Below, piece after piece: positions 35,050 through 49,100 of a stretch of 64,000 nt of DNA. A program made the position numbers and the translations under genes. This DNA is from Rapana venosa (taxonomy: Eukaryota > Mollusca > Gastropoda > Neogastropoda > Muricidae), in assembly GCA_028751875.1 (NCBI GenBank), contig CM054158.1, positions 9,063,302-9,127,301 on the forward strand. The letters are read 5' to 3'. Below the pieces are notes generated by a model. That model did not search any database and was not told the origin of the DNA. It saw only the letters and a program-made list of their open reading frames with translations. Positions within the stretch are counted from its first letter, which is position 1. Each line of letters opens with the position of its first letter.

Positions 35050-35400
35050 TAGACCATGAGTGGTGGTCTGGGCGCTAGTCTTTCCGATGAGATGATAAAC
35101 CGAGGTCCGGTGTGTTACACATAATTATTTATACGCACGTAAAAGAACCGACGGCAACAAGAGTGTTGTCCCTGGCAAAATTCTGTAGAAAAAAGCCACT
35201 CTGATCATACACTGATACAGTGATAGGGAAACAAATACAGTTGCAAACAGGAAAAAGAAAAAAAAAAAGGGTGGCACTGCTCTTGTGGCGACATGCTCTC
35301 CCAGGGAGAACAGCTCAAATTTCACGCAGAGAAATCTGCGTGACTTAAAGTGGTATGAATAAATAAATAAAATAGATAAATAAATAAATAATCATGTGCA
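35050..35400 (+). repeat. SINE-C copy
   Basis: Starts GTGGTCTGGGCGCTAGTCTT, includes GATGAGATGATAAACCGAGG, GTGGCGACATGCTCTCCCAG and GCAGAGAAATCTGCGTGACT, and ends in an AATA tail. The head is missing or very diverged. Confidence 0.7.
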
Positions 35401-36211
35401 TGTATGTCATTTGTGCCTGTGAATTAACAGTAAAGTCATACAACAATCAACATACATACATGTATCAACATACATACATGTATTATGTTACAATAAGTCA
35501 TAATACATACATATAAAAACTTGCACAAATTACACACACAGTGACACACACGCACTTACACACATGTGACACACACACACTTTAGATTGCTTTTTGTAAA
35601 TGTGTGTGTGTGAGAGAGGGCAGGATGAAAAAAAAGCTTATTCTCTTAGTCTTAGGCTCAGTAAAGATCATTTTGACTTGACAACTCATGTTAATTTCAT
35701 AGGCCTAATCAGGCTAATGAGGCTAATCATCTGTAGTGATAACAGATAAGCTTACATATTCTAAAAAAAGTCATGTTCTTTTTCATTGTGAACATTTTCT
35801 TTGGGGGGGGGGGAGCAAAAATTACTAGATCTATAGACTATACATGTGAATACTGAACATATAGACGTAAACTGAAGATATCACACGCGCACACAGATGC
35901 ACGTAGTGACGTACACACAAACATGCATGCACACACACACACATAGCACACCACAGCACAGCATGCCACAACACAGCACATCAATCATACTTACAATATC
36001 AGAATATGCATATGATCTATAGACACTTACAAATACATGCTTGTGCACACGTGTCCTCATAACACTGAATAATACATGCACATTATGTAACACTTGAGTA
36101 CACACATTAAAATTACCCATGCACTCAAATTTTCTTTTTTGTATAAATTGTATGTGTCTGATATCACTCTGTGTGAAGAGACATAAAATTGAAAACACAC
36201 ACACAGTGACA

Positions 36212-36215
<4 letters not shown>

Positions 36216-36275
<60 letters not shown>

Positions 36276-36297
36276 ACACACACACACACACACACAC
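36216..36297. repeat. (CA)n microsatellite
   Basis: About 80 bases of CA repeat, 220 bases upstream of the SF3A2 start codon. Confidence 0.95.
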
Positions 36298-36376
36298 ATG
36301 CATGCACAAAACAACACACAGTGACACACACTTTTTATGCTTTTAAGGTTTTCTTTTTTTATGTATGTGCATATAA

Positions 36377-36411
<35 letters not shown>

Positions 36412-36517
36412 TCCATTTATATAATTCTTTTATCTTATTTTATTGGTGGCAGTTTTACAGACCTGTTTGAAGACCCATAGCTGAACTGAGAGAGAGGGAG
36501 GCAGGAAGAAGTGAATC

Positions 36518-36643
36518 ATGGATTTCCAAAACCGAGCTGGCGGCAAGACAGGCACAGGAGGTGTGGCCTCTGCCTCAGAAACCAACCGGGATCGCCGAGA
36601 GCGACTGAGGCAGTTGGCATTGGAAACGATTGACCTGAACAAG
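36518..36643 (+). CDS. SF3A2: SF3A2 exon 1
   Basis: ATG to donor AACAAG|GTGAGG; 42 codons, from MDFQNRAGGKTGTGG to RLRQLALETIDLNK. Phase 0. The 5' leader directly upstream includes a GA-rich stretch. Confidence 0.97.
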
Positions 36644-37353
36644 GTGAGGTCAATTTACTGATAGTATAATGTCAGTATAGAATGAAAATGTTCAATGAAG
36701 AAAAAGAAGAACGCTGCACAAAAATGAGTAGATTTGTGGCCTAGAGGTAATGCTCCTGTCTAAAACTAGTAAAAGTAAAAGGTTACACGTTTGATTCCCG
36801 TCTGATCCCAAGTTTTGTCCCCATCCTCGAGACCTTGAGTTGTGGTGTGAGTGGTATTTTTGTCAGATTAGATGATAAACTGAAGTTGATGTGTAAAACA
36901 TACAGTATCATAATTCAAAAGATTCTACAGCAACGAGAGAGTTTTCCCTGATTTTGGGGAGGAGGGCCTCTCCTAGAGTCAGTAGTGGGCAACAAACACA
37001 TGCAGACAGGAAAAATATGAGTATAAGAAAAAAGAAAAGAAAAAAGGGTGGTGATGTATGGGGGTTTTTAGAGCCCTTTATCAAAGGGAGAGCAGCCAGA
37101 ATTTTACACACAGAAATCTGCTGTGAGTGAAAATGTCAAACACAGTACAGTATTATACAGAGAGAGATGGGGAAGGCTCATCAATGTCAAACCTCCCCTG
37201 GGAGAAACATGATAAAAAAGGAAGAAGAAGTACAGTATTATACAAAACGGTGTGATACACTGAAAATACAAAAGAATACTATTATAAACCACCTAAACAG
37301 AAATATCTTGTTTTCAGTGGGTTTTTTTTTTTTTTTATCACTATAGATAGGCT

Positions 37354-37393
<40 letters not shown>

Positions 37394-40300
37394 GAGCACT
37401 GGAATCCCAGTCTGAAGAAATCTGAGGGTGGGTCAGTTTTGGGTTTTTGCTGTGCAGTCAGTTTGCAGGGATTTATTCCCCTGGAATCTACATTGGTTCC
37501 ATCCCATGGCATTGCAGGTCCGTTGGATAAAACCATCAACAGAGGTCCCATGTGCAAGTGCATGTATTTCTTGTCATGTACATATGAAAACTCGTTTATT
37601 TTGTAGAAGCGTAAATCAGTAAGGGCTGGTGGTGTGGATGACCAGAACATACCTGGAATGTGCAAATATTTAACCTGGAGAGAAAGATGACCAATAGCAA
37701 CAAGTAATTTCATTTATTTATTTATTTTACTTATTTAAACATTTTTCTTTTATTTCGAGGATAATGATTTTTTACATCCAGTCCCCGTGTGTATGCAGTT
37801 TTGTTAATTTTGTAATCCGTTCCCACCAGTACACAATGGCCTACTCTTCCAAAAAGCAGAACGGGTTTCAACCTGTGCGCAAGATGTTCTCTGTGTGTTT
37901 GCACACAGGACCTAAGTTTTTATAGTTTCATCCAAAGGACTTTTGGGGAGAGTAGAGTCGGCACTGATGTTAATTCCAGAGGAAAAATCTTCTTGAACAA
38001 GATTCGAACCTGGGTCAACAGATCACAAACGCATCACTAATCACCAGGCTATCCCGTCACAGACATTGAAGTTCTTTCTCTCTGCCTCTTTCAGAAGTCA
38101 CTGACCAGAGTGGAAGGCAGCTCCCAGCAATGACAGCCAGCGGCTAGTGGAGCTAGAGATATTTATGTAACATGTCCCATTTCTCTAGAGTTGCAGTCCT
38201 AAACTGGAAGGCTCCACTGGGACTTTAATACACTGCATGAAACTTTCATGCAATTTCTTGGGCAAGATGAACCTGGAGGAGATCGTGACACATACACACC
38301 CTCACATAGTCACTCATGCACACGCAGTCATGTTTTTTTTTTTTTTCATCCAGTCTCCATGTGTATGCAGTTTTGTGAATTTTGTTATCCGTTCCCACCA
38401 GCACACGATGGCCTACTCCGAAAAGCGGGACGGGTTTTAACATGTGCCCAAGTGTTCATCGTGCGTTTGCACTCAGGACCTCAGTTTATAGTCTCATCTG
38501 AAAGACTTTTGGGGAGAGTGGAGTCGGCACTGATGTTAACTCCAGAGGAAAAGTCCTCTTGAATGAGAATCAAACCAGGGTCAACAGATCACGAATACAT
38601 CACTCTAACCACCAGGCTATCCCGTCCTGTGCACACACATGCATGCGCTCACATATGCATAGATGCTATATAAAGGAACAGATGACCTTACTTAAGCCCT
38701 GACATGAGGTGTGTGTGTGTGCAGGACCCGTACTTCATGAAGAATCACCTGGGCTCCTATGAGTGCAAGTTGTGTCTGACTCTGCACAACAACGAAGGCA
38801 GCTACCTGGCCCACACCCAGGGCAAGAAACATCAGGCCAACCTGTGAGTCAGTCAGCACCTCACCTTCTCATTGACCTCACCTTCTCATTGACCTCACCT
38901 TCTCATTGATCTCACCTTCTCATTGATCTCACCTTCTCACTGACCTTAGCGGCCTCACCATCTTTGATCAATTCTCTGACTTGCATGAAATTAATGACCA
39001 GTGTTTATGTGATGGACACTGACCTGGGTGTACAGAAGAGGGGGGGGGGGGGGGGGGGTGTTTGGGGGGGACGTGATGTTTCCACCCTGTTTTTATTACT
39101 GAGTTTGGTTATTTAACAGATTGTGGGCTCAGTGCACAAAGGGAGGGGGGCCCAAAAAAATGTGATATTTCAGTATAGACTGTTGTTCCTGAGCATTGTT
39201 ATATGATGGACTCCGGCTCAGTGTAAGAGCAAGAGAGAAGGGAATGTGGTGTGTAGACCCAGTTGTTACAGACTGTTGCTATTTATATATAAGAAATGGA
39301 CTCTTGTTATATATAATATAAGAAATGGACTATGGCTTGTGTCTTCAGAGCGAGGCGTGCAGCCAAGGAAGCTCAAGAGGCTCCAGCCCAACCTGCCCCA
39401 GAGCGCCCCAAGGTGGACATCCGCAAGTTTGTCAAGATTGGGCGCCCTGGATACAAAGGTCAGTGTCTATGTGACCTGAATGCAAAGGTCAGTGTTTGGG
39501 TGACCTGAATGCAGAGGTCAGTGTTTGTGTGACCTGAATGCAAAGCTCAGTGTTTGTGCGACCTGAATATAAAAGCAATTGTTGTGTGACCTAGATACCA
39601 AGCTCAGTGTTGTGTAACCTAGATACAGGGGTCAGTATATGACCCAGATACAAAGGTCAGTGTTTGTGACCCCGGAACAAAGGTTAGGTTGTGTGTGCAG
39701 TCCTGTCCGTATTGTTTAATTCTGGTGTAGAACTCTCACTTTTCTTCAAGTTTGTGGATTTCCACAAAAATTAGAAATTAAACTTCATATCCACAAACAA
39801 ACAAACAAAAACAGAACTTGATATTGGGATTGGAAAACAGGAAGAAGTGGTTAATATTTGTGGAGCTGTGCTTTCTTTTTTTTGTGTGGATATAGTTAGT
39901 AGATAACGCTGCTATCACAAGACAATGTTGATTCTAGGGTGCGCCCTTGCAGGATTCCCACATTTTTTGCAAAATTGCCGCAAAACGATGTGGGCAGTGT
40001 GCCCTAATGGACGCAAACACATCCTGGACAGCGCGTTTTTGAACAAACAGTGCACCATCGCAACTGCCTTTTGTATAATCTCTAAAATAATGCGCTACTT
40101 CCGTGGAAGTTCTCTGTTGATGCTCCTGATTGGTTAAGCACCTCACTTTTCACCAATCACAGAAACTGTAGTTCATCCTTGTCAGTTCCCGGGCAGTTGT
40201 TATGTTGGTAGGCTACCCCCAGGGTCGGCAAGATTTTCTGATTTGCGCCTACCAAAGCAGGCTGGTCCTGCTCTGTTGTCCTCTTCCTTTACGTCATGTT

Positions 40301-41055
40301 CCAAGAAACCTTGTACTCCCGCAACATGTGACGTGATTGGGACAGAGATCTTTGAGGAGGTAGCAGAGGCTGTGTTCCAGCAGGTTGGTTTGGAGCTGGT
40401 AGATCTGGCAAGACAAGTAGGCCTAGTGGGGGCTTGAGAACAGCTATCATGGCATGCAGTGGCAAGACCAATGCCTTCACTAAAGGAGGATGCGCTACTT
40501 ACAGAAGATCACTTAAAGCGTCACGCAAAACCTCTGCTGATCACCAGGAGGCTATACCAGATGAAAATCATCAGAAAGACTTCCATCAGTTAGGCGACAC
40601 TCACTCTTCCCCCCTTTCTCTCTCAATGTATGATCTAAAAAAGAAAGGGGGGGGGGGGGGGCAGACTTTGACATTGGCTTTAACCTATCAACTAAATCTA
40701 GATCTATCTCTCTGAATGTGGAAATACAAATTTGACCACTCTCCCCACACACGCACACCCCCCACCCCCCCTCTCTCTTCCCCATCTCAATGTACGATCT
40801 TTGAGCTTTAAATTTGTATTTCCACAGAGTTGGGGAGATAGATCTAGATGAGAAGAGAGTAAAAGCCAATATCAAAGTCTTTTATTTCCCTAGATAGTAT
40901 AATGCGAGAGAGACAGACAGACAGAGATGCCCAATTTGTATTTCCACATTCAGAGAAATTTAGATCTAAATGACAAGTTAAAGCCAATGTCAAAGTCTTG
41001 TCCCCCCAAAAAAACAACAACAACAAACAAACAAAACAACAACACACACAAAAAC

Positions 41056-41092
<37 letters not shown>

Positions 41093-41178
41093 ATGAGAGA
41101 GAGAGAGAGAGAGAGAGAAATTTTGTATTTCCACATTCAGAGAGATGATCTACAGCTACATAAATTAAAGCTCTCTCT

Positions 41179-41276
<98 letters not shown>

Positions 41277-44200
41277 TGTCACCAGTGTTTACTACACATT
41301 GAGTGCAACACTTAAGGTGAATATTTAATTCTTTCTGCCCACTTATCTGCTTGTTTGTTTTGTTTCTCTTCCTTGAAAAAATAGCAGAAAGTAAAGAGTA
41401 CTGACAATACTGCAAGCAAGTACTACTTGTCCCCTTTTTATGAGGGGGGAGGCGGGAAAATACCCCCTTTTTTTCATTTTAGGGGGCCCTTGGGCCCTTT
41501 TTTTGAAATCCTAGAATCAACACTGCAAGACCTTGTGTAAGATTTTCTTCAAAGTGGGCAGACACCATTTTGTTTACATGGTTGAAGAAGAAACACTGAA
41601 CAAAATGTAGAATTCCAAATTTTAAAAAACGAACACCAACGGAAAAAACCCATGATACACTAGTGTGAGGGAGATCAACAGTATGTATGAGCAGAAAGTG
41701 CAAGTTGTGGTTTGATAGAAAAAGATGAAACACCTCTCCGTGATTTTGTTCTGCTACCTGGAGAGGAAGTGGGGAAAGCCTACATTCCTTTTTGAATTTA
41801 TTTTTAATTTAATAGTTTCTTCAGCAGAATATGACCTGAACCTGAATAAACAGAAGAGATAAAAGCAGATTACTATTGTATAAATTCATTCAAGATACCA
41901 GTTTCCTGATAATTGTCTATAAAGAGTGTAAAGTCTCTGTCAGGGTATAACTGTGTGAACAGTGAGAAGCTGTAAGTGTAAAGAGTATAAAGTCATTGTC
42001 TGTGTTATGATGTCAGTGTATTATGACAACAACAAACTATAAAGAGTGTAGAGTCACTGTCAGTGCTGATGTGTTGACAATGACAGGCTGTAAAGAGTGT
42101 AAAGTCAGTGCTGATGTGTTGACAGTGACAGGCTGTAGAGAGTGTAAAGTCAATGTTGATGTGTTAAAAATGTTGATGTGTTGACAGTGACAGACTGTTG
42201 AGAGTGTAAAGTCAATGTTGATGTGTAAAGTCAATTGATGTTTGTGTTGCAGTGAAGATGTAGTGTAGTCAATGTTGTGTGAAGTCAATGTTGATGTGTT
42301 AAAAATGTTGATGTGTTGACAGTGACAGACTGTTGAGAGTGTAAAGTCAATGTTGTTGTGTAAAGTCAATGTTGATGTGTAGAGTCAATGTTGATGATGT
42401 TGGTGTGTTGACAGTGACAGACTGTAGAGAGTGTAAAGTCAATGTTGTTGTGTAAAGTCAATGTTGATGTGTAGAGTCAGTGTTGATGATGTTGGTGTGT
42501 TGACAGTGGCAGACTGTGATGTAAGCAATTTGATGTGTAAAGTCAATGTTGATGTTGTTGTTGACAGTGACAGACTGTAGAGAGTGTAAAGTCAATGTTG
42601 TTGTGTAAAGTCAATGTTGATGTGTAGAGTTAATGTTGATTGTGGGTGTGAGTCAATGTTGAGTGTGTAGAGTCAATGTTGATGTGTAGAGTCATGTTGA
42701 TGTGTAGAGTCAATGTTGGTGTGTGTGTTGTGTGGTCAATGAAGCTTGGTGTGTAGAGTCAATGTTGATGTGTAGAGTCAGTGTTGATGTGTAGAGTCAG
42801 TGTTGATGTGTAGAGTCAATGTTGGTGTGTGTTGTTGAGTGACAATGTTGGTGTGTAGAGTCAATGTTGGTGTGTAAGAGTCAAGTGTTGATGTGTAGAG
42901 TCAATGTTGATGTGTAGAGTCAGTGTTGATGTGTAGAGTCAATGTTGGTGTGTAGAGTCAATGTTGATGTGTAGAGTCAATGTTGATGTGTAGAGTCAGT
43001 GTTGATGTGTAGAGTCAATGTTGATGTGTAGAGTCAATGTTGATGTGTAGTCAATGTTGATGTGTAGAGTCAATGTTGGTGTGTAGAGTCAATGTTGTGG
43101 AAGTTGATGTGTAAGTCAATGTTGATGTGTAGAGTCAGTGTTGATGTGTAGAGTCAGTGTTGATGTGTAAAGTCAATGTTGTAGAGTCAATGTTGGTGTG
43201 TAGAGTCAATGTTGGTGTGTAGAGTCAATGTTGATGTGTAGAGTCAGTGTTGGTGTGTAGAGTCAATGTTGATGTGTAGAGTCAATGTTGATGTGTAGAG
43301 TCAATGTTGGTGTGTAGAGTCAATGTTGATGTGTAGAGTCAATGTTGATGTGTAGAGTCAATGTTGATGTGTAGAGTCAATGTTGATGTGTAGAGTCAAT
43401 GTTGAGTGTGTAGAGTCATATGTTGGTAGTGTTGGAGTAGTCAGTGTTGGTGTGTAGAGTCATGTTGATGTGTAAGTCAATGTTGAGTGTGTTGTAGTGT
43501 CAATGTTGATGTGTAAAGTCAATGTTGTGTGTAGAGTCAATGTTGTTAGAGTATGTGTTGACTAGTGACCAAGCATTGATGGTCCAGAGTCATGGCGCAG
43601 AGTTCCATGTATCAGGTAAGGCAGGCTACGCAGATGTTGGTTGTTGTCAGTGTCTGGAGTCAGGTTTGCTCAAGTATTAGGTAGAGCATTATTTATCTGC
43701 GATCGTAAGTCTTAATTTGCATGGAGACAATGTTGTTGTAGAGTCAATGAGTGAATCAGCTTGTTTAGATATGGTTGGTGAACAATTTGACATGTGTGTT
43801 ATTGTTTCAGTAGGTTAAGTTAGATGTTAAAGTTACATGTTTTGTACATCAACTAATGTAAGAAATGAGTGAAAAAAAGTTAACTAAGTCAAGGGAAACA
43901 TATGCATCTGATTAGGTAATTGCATGGAAAAGTCAATGTATTTCATCATAGTGACATGCGCTGCTGACAACAAGCAAAGGTGACCACAATCAGCCACATA
44001 TTCCAGAAACATTGTATAGGAGACATAGCAGAAGCTGTTTTGTCGCTTCTGTACACGTTGTAATGCAATACACTTAGCTTTACTTGATTTAGGCGATCAT
44101 AAGATCTTAGTTTGCCATCTGGTAATTTATGTATATTGCCTGGAGATAATAGACTTTGAAGTTGTTGTAGTGTACACAAATGAACAGGGTTTTTCCAGAA

Positions 44201-46059
44201 ATCTGCTTTGGTTTATTTAACATTTAGTGCTTTATGTGGTTCATCCCAAAGTAACAGTGTGGACAATGTGCGCCTAAAGGTGAGACTTACAATAGTTTGG
44301 GTGATAGGTCTTAGTACTAGTCTTTCAAGATGAGATGATAATGGAGATTGCGTGTGAAACAGAAATTTAACTTTCATTCAAGAACCCACTGCAACAACAG
44401 AGTTGTTCTTGGCAAAAGTCTGTGCCAAAGTTGCTCTCATAGGGAAACAAACACACCCTGCTAGCACAGGAAAGCAAAAGGTGGGGTTGCTCTCGTGGCG
44501 ACATGCCCTTCCCTGAAAGAGCAGTCTGAATATTATGCAGGGAAGTCTGCTGTGTGTGTCTGAATGTGCTGTACAACACGGTGTAATGCATTATATGACA
44601 TTTTAGAACAGTATGAACTGATTCATCAGACTGATGCCTCCCAGGCAATGCAATACAGTGCATTACATTACAGAACAGTCTGAATTGTACATACAGACCT
44701 GCCTACCTGACGATTTTATCATATTTTTATGATTTTTTTTACCCCAAATACGAAAATACAAATTTACTGATGAAAATACGATTTTGACAACGACAAACAA
44801 AAAAACCAAAAAAATGAGGAAAAAAGTAAAAGTACAGCAAAGGGTTTAAGGATGTAACTCTTCCATGCCAATTATTTCCCTTGCCTGTGTTAGGTCTGAG
44901 TCATCACTGGGGTAGCAAGTGAACTTTAACTGTTGAAAGAAGGGGGGCCATGTGGAAAGTATCAACCATGACTATTGGATTTCAAAAAAGGGATGGTCCC
45001 ATCAGCTCTGTGTACAAGGCTCTGTAGACAAGGGTGAAGGGGGGTGGTAGGAAGAGGGGGTGGGGGACTTCCACAGCCATGTGTGGGTCAGAGTGCAAGG
45101 GGTCCTCCCCCTTTTTTTTTTTATCACTAGAAACCTTACAGCAACTGTGATCGCCCTGTCAAAGTGATGTTTATAGAGCAGGCCTACCAGCTTCCCCCTT
45201 CTTTTTCATGGACAGCCCCCCTTTTCCTCTCTCCCCTCTCTCTCTCTGAAACACACACACATACATTCTCTCCCTCCTCTCTCTCTCTCCCTCATACACA
45301 CATGCTCTCTCTCTCTCTTCTATCTCTCTCTCTCACATGCACTCTCTCTCTCTCACACACACATGCTCTCTCACACACATGCACTCTCTCGCACACACAC
45401 ACACACACATTCTCTCTCTCCGTCCCTCCTTTCTTTCTTTCCCGCGCTTACACACACACATTCTCTCTCTCTATCTGTGTCACACAAACACACACACACA
45501 CACACACACTGTGTTCTCTCATTCTTTCCAGAAATTGTTTACATCCATTGTCACTCCCTTTGTAATGTGAAAATCTGTGGGCTTAGTGGTACTGTCAGCC
45601 TTCCTCCCTCTCCTCTACCCATCTCCACACTCCTCCCCTGTTAGTGTTACCCAGTGGGATGAAACTTTGCTGTGTTTATCACTGAGTAGGCACATAGTAT
45701 TGAAAACAGTGTCCTGAAAAAGGGGGTAAAGTAACACTCATAGAGTTCTAACCTTATTTAGAATTTGAGAAGCAAGAGATACAATGAATGGACAGGTAAG
45801 CTTTCATGATAACTTAATTTTTTAGTTTGCAGCATTCTATACTAATTGGATAATCTGAGTCAGCTGTTATTTTGGGATTAATTGCAGCAAAAATATTGAT
45901 TTCTTATGAAGAAGATGACATTAAATAGCTGAAAATATTGTTTTATTTACAGCTTTAAACTTTCTGAACTTTGAAATAAAAAATGTGTTGAAGAAGGTCC
46001 TTTAAAACAGAAACTGAGGTCCTCAAAAACCTACAGACTACAGACAACACACACACACA

Positions 46060-46099
<40 letters not shown>

Positions 46100-46104
46100 A
46101 TCAC

Positions 46105-46163
<59 letters not shown>

Positions 46164-49100
46164 GTCTTTCTTTCTCTTCTCTCGTCTCTCTCTCACTTGT
46201 ATTTGGCAAACTGGGCATGATTTTTGTCTTAATTTATATACACCTATTTCTCCCTTTTTAAAAATCTTTTGTTTTGTTTTTGGTGGTGGTGGGGGGGGGG
46301 GGGGTTGATTTCAACACCCTCTCCCCCTTTCTTCACCCCTCTCTCCATTAGGAATGCTTGCTTTTCTCATCTGTCATCTATCTCTTTCACTGCCCCTCCC
46401 TTTGCCAATCTCTGTCAGATAGTCCCATCTATCTGTTTTTATTTGATTTCCGTACTCCACCCCCTTTCTTATCATTTTCTGTGTTTCTTCCCTAGTATCC
46501 TCTCTTCATCTCACACACACACACACAACCACAGCTACCACACACACACACACACACACCACACACAGCTACACACACACACCACTTACACTCTCTCTCA
46601 CTCACTAAACAATTTGAAGATGGTAAGTTTTCTGAAAACAAACTCTTCTTCATAAAAGCAGAGCACTGCAAAAGAACCAAAGCCATAACTGGAACCACCA
46701 AATAATCAATGATTATAATAGAATACAAGGAGGCACCGTGGTTGAGTGGTTTAGGCGGTCAACTCGTGATCCAGAGGTCGCGGGTTCGATCCCCGCTCGG
46801 CTCGGTGTTGTGTCCTTGGGAAAGACACTTTACTCCTATTTTCCTCACTCCACCCAGGTGTACAAGTGGGTACCAGCTCTGCTGGGGAAGTATCTGGCGA
46901 CAGACTAGCATCCTGTCACAGGTGGTGAAAAACCATCAGTTCGCTTAACGCTACAGAAACCGGGATAAGCTCCGGCTCTATGGGCCTTCTGGCTCGAAAG
47001 AACATACTATAATAGAATACGTCAAGAGCAAGAAAGATAGTGAATACTGTTTTTGCTGTCAAAATACTATTTTTGCTGTCAAAATACTGTTTTTGCTGTC
47101 AAAATACTATTTTGGCCAGTTCAAATACTATTTTTGCTGTCAAAATACTGTTTTTGCTGTCAAAATACTATTTTGGCCAGTTCAAATACTATTTTTGCTG
47201 TCAAAATACTATTTTGGCCAGTTCAAATACTACTTTTCATTTGCTGGGGTAGGCAGGTCTGTATATATCATCAGGCTGATGCCACTCAGGCCATACAATA
47301 CAGTGCAGTATGTTACATTACATGACAATGCTTTGCATTACAGAGCAGTGTGAACTGTGAATCACATCAGACTAGTACCACTCAGGTGATACAATACAGT
47401 GCAGTACGTTAACATTACATGACAGAATAGTCTGAACTGTGAATCACATCAGACTGGTACCACTCAGGCCATACAATACAGTGCAGTATGTTACATTACA
47501 TGACAGAATAGTCTGAACTGTGAATCACATCAGACTAGTACCACTCAAGCCATACACAATACAGTGCAGTATGTTACATTACATGACAGAATAGTCTGAA
47601 CTGTGAATCACATTAGACTGGTACCACTCAAGCCATACAATACAGTGCAGTATGTTACATTACATGACAGAATAGTCTGAACTGTGAATCACATTAGACT
47701 GGTACCACTCAAGCCATACAATACAGTGCAGTATGTTACATTACATGACAGAATAGTCTGAACTGTGAATCACATTAGACTGGTACCACTCAAGCCATAC
47801 AATACAGTGCAGTATGTTACATTACATGACAGAATAGTCTGAACTGTGAATCACATCAGACTGGTACCACTCAAGCCATACAATACAGTGCAGTATGTTA
47901 CATTACATGACAGAATAGTCTGAACTGTGAATCACATCAGACTAATACCACTCAGGCCAGTAAGCTGAGTTTAAGTAAGCCTGTAGGCAGGGGAAGATAA
48001 AGGTGTTGTTTTTCATTCGTTTGTTTTTGTCCATTCCTCTGCTAGAGCCCTGAGGTTCACCAGTGTTGAGATTTTGTGTATGCAGCTGTTTTTGCCTGCC
48101 TTTAAGTAAGGTATTCCTATTCCAACTTCAGGGAAATTATTGATATAGTTCTGTAAAAAAAAAAATGTTAGGGGCAGAATGGAGAAAACATTTTTACAAG
48201 GGAATGGGTAGGGTGAGGGAATACGGCTGTAATACTTAATTTCTTTTCATTTTCTGTTCAGACATTTTAGTCAAATATGTGTTGTGAAACTTTGTGACAG
48301 ATTGACTACCCAGAAATTGTGGACCACATCAACCCACGCTACCGGTTCATGGCTGCATATGAACAGAAGATTGAGCCGCCTGACCGACGTTGGCAGTACC
48401 TACTGTTTGCTGCTGAGCCCTATGAAACAATCGCCTTCAAGGTCATTTGGGGGAGGAATTGGGGGGTGGGGGGGGATTGAAGATGTTATTTGGTACTACT
48501 GAATTGGGCTTATGCCTTCTTTTTTTCTTTTATAGTCAAGTTAATGTGAGTGATATTAAATTTAAAAAAAGAAGAAAAAACAAAGATTCAGTGAAAACAA
48601 AAAAGACAGATTATAAAAAGAAAAAGCTTTAAATTGTCCTGCCTCTTTTGGACATAAAAAAAAAAAAAAAATGTTTGTTGTAATTTCACTTGTTACTACT
48701 TCACCATGGAAAGATTTCTCTCTCAGTCACTATCCGTCTTTGTCCTTCTCTCCATCTCTGCTTCTTGTCAGTCTCTGTCTGTCTTTCTCAGTGTGCAGTC
48801 TCTGTCTTTCCATCTCAGTCTGTCTTTCTCAGTGTGCAGTCTCTGTCTTCCCATTTCTGTCTGTCTTTCTCAGTGTGCAGTCTCTGTCTTCCCATTTCTG
48901 TCTGTCTCTCTCAATGTGCAGTCTCTGTCTTTCCACCTCTGTCTTTCCACCTCAGTGTGCAGTCTCTGTCTTTCCGTCTCTCAGTGTGCAGTCTCTGTCT
49001 TTCCGTCTCTCAGTGTGCAGTCTCTGTCTTTCCGTCTCTCAGTGTGCAGTCTCTGTCTTTCCACCTCAGTCTGTCTCTCAGTGTGCAGTCTCTGTCTTTC

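Larger units (their letters stand above)
32369..36517. other. upstream region shared by two divergent genes
   Basis: No coding exon found. It holds a probable promoter (34150-34450), a CT microsatellite (34828-34872), a SINE-C copy, a CA microsatellite and unique A/T-rich DNA. Untranslated first exons for either gene could lie here. A weak donor AAAAG|GTTGGT at about 34434 and an acceptor-like TTTTACAG before 36460 would fit a spliced SF3A2 leader. Confidence 0.5.

Noticed and set aside
46731..46805. possible functional tRNA gene
   Set aside because: The A and B boxes are good, but the sequence continues into a SINE body, has a second copy with target duplications, and no clean tRNA cloverleaf could be drawn by eye.
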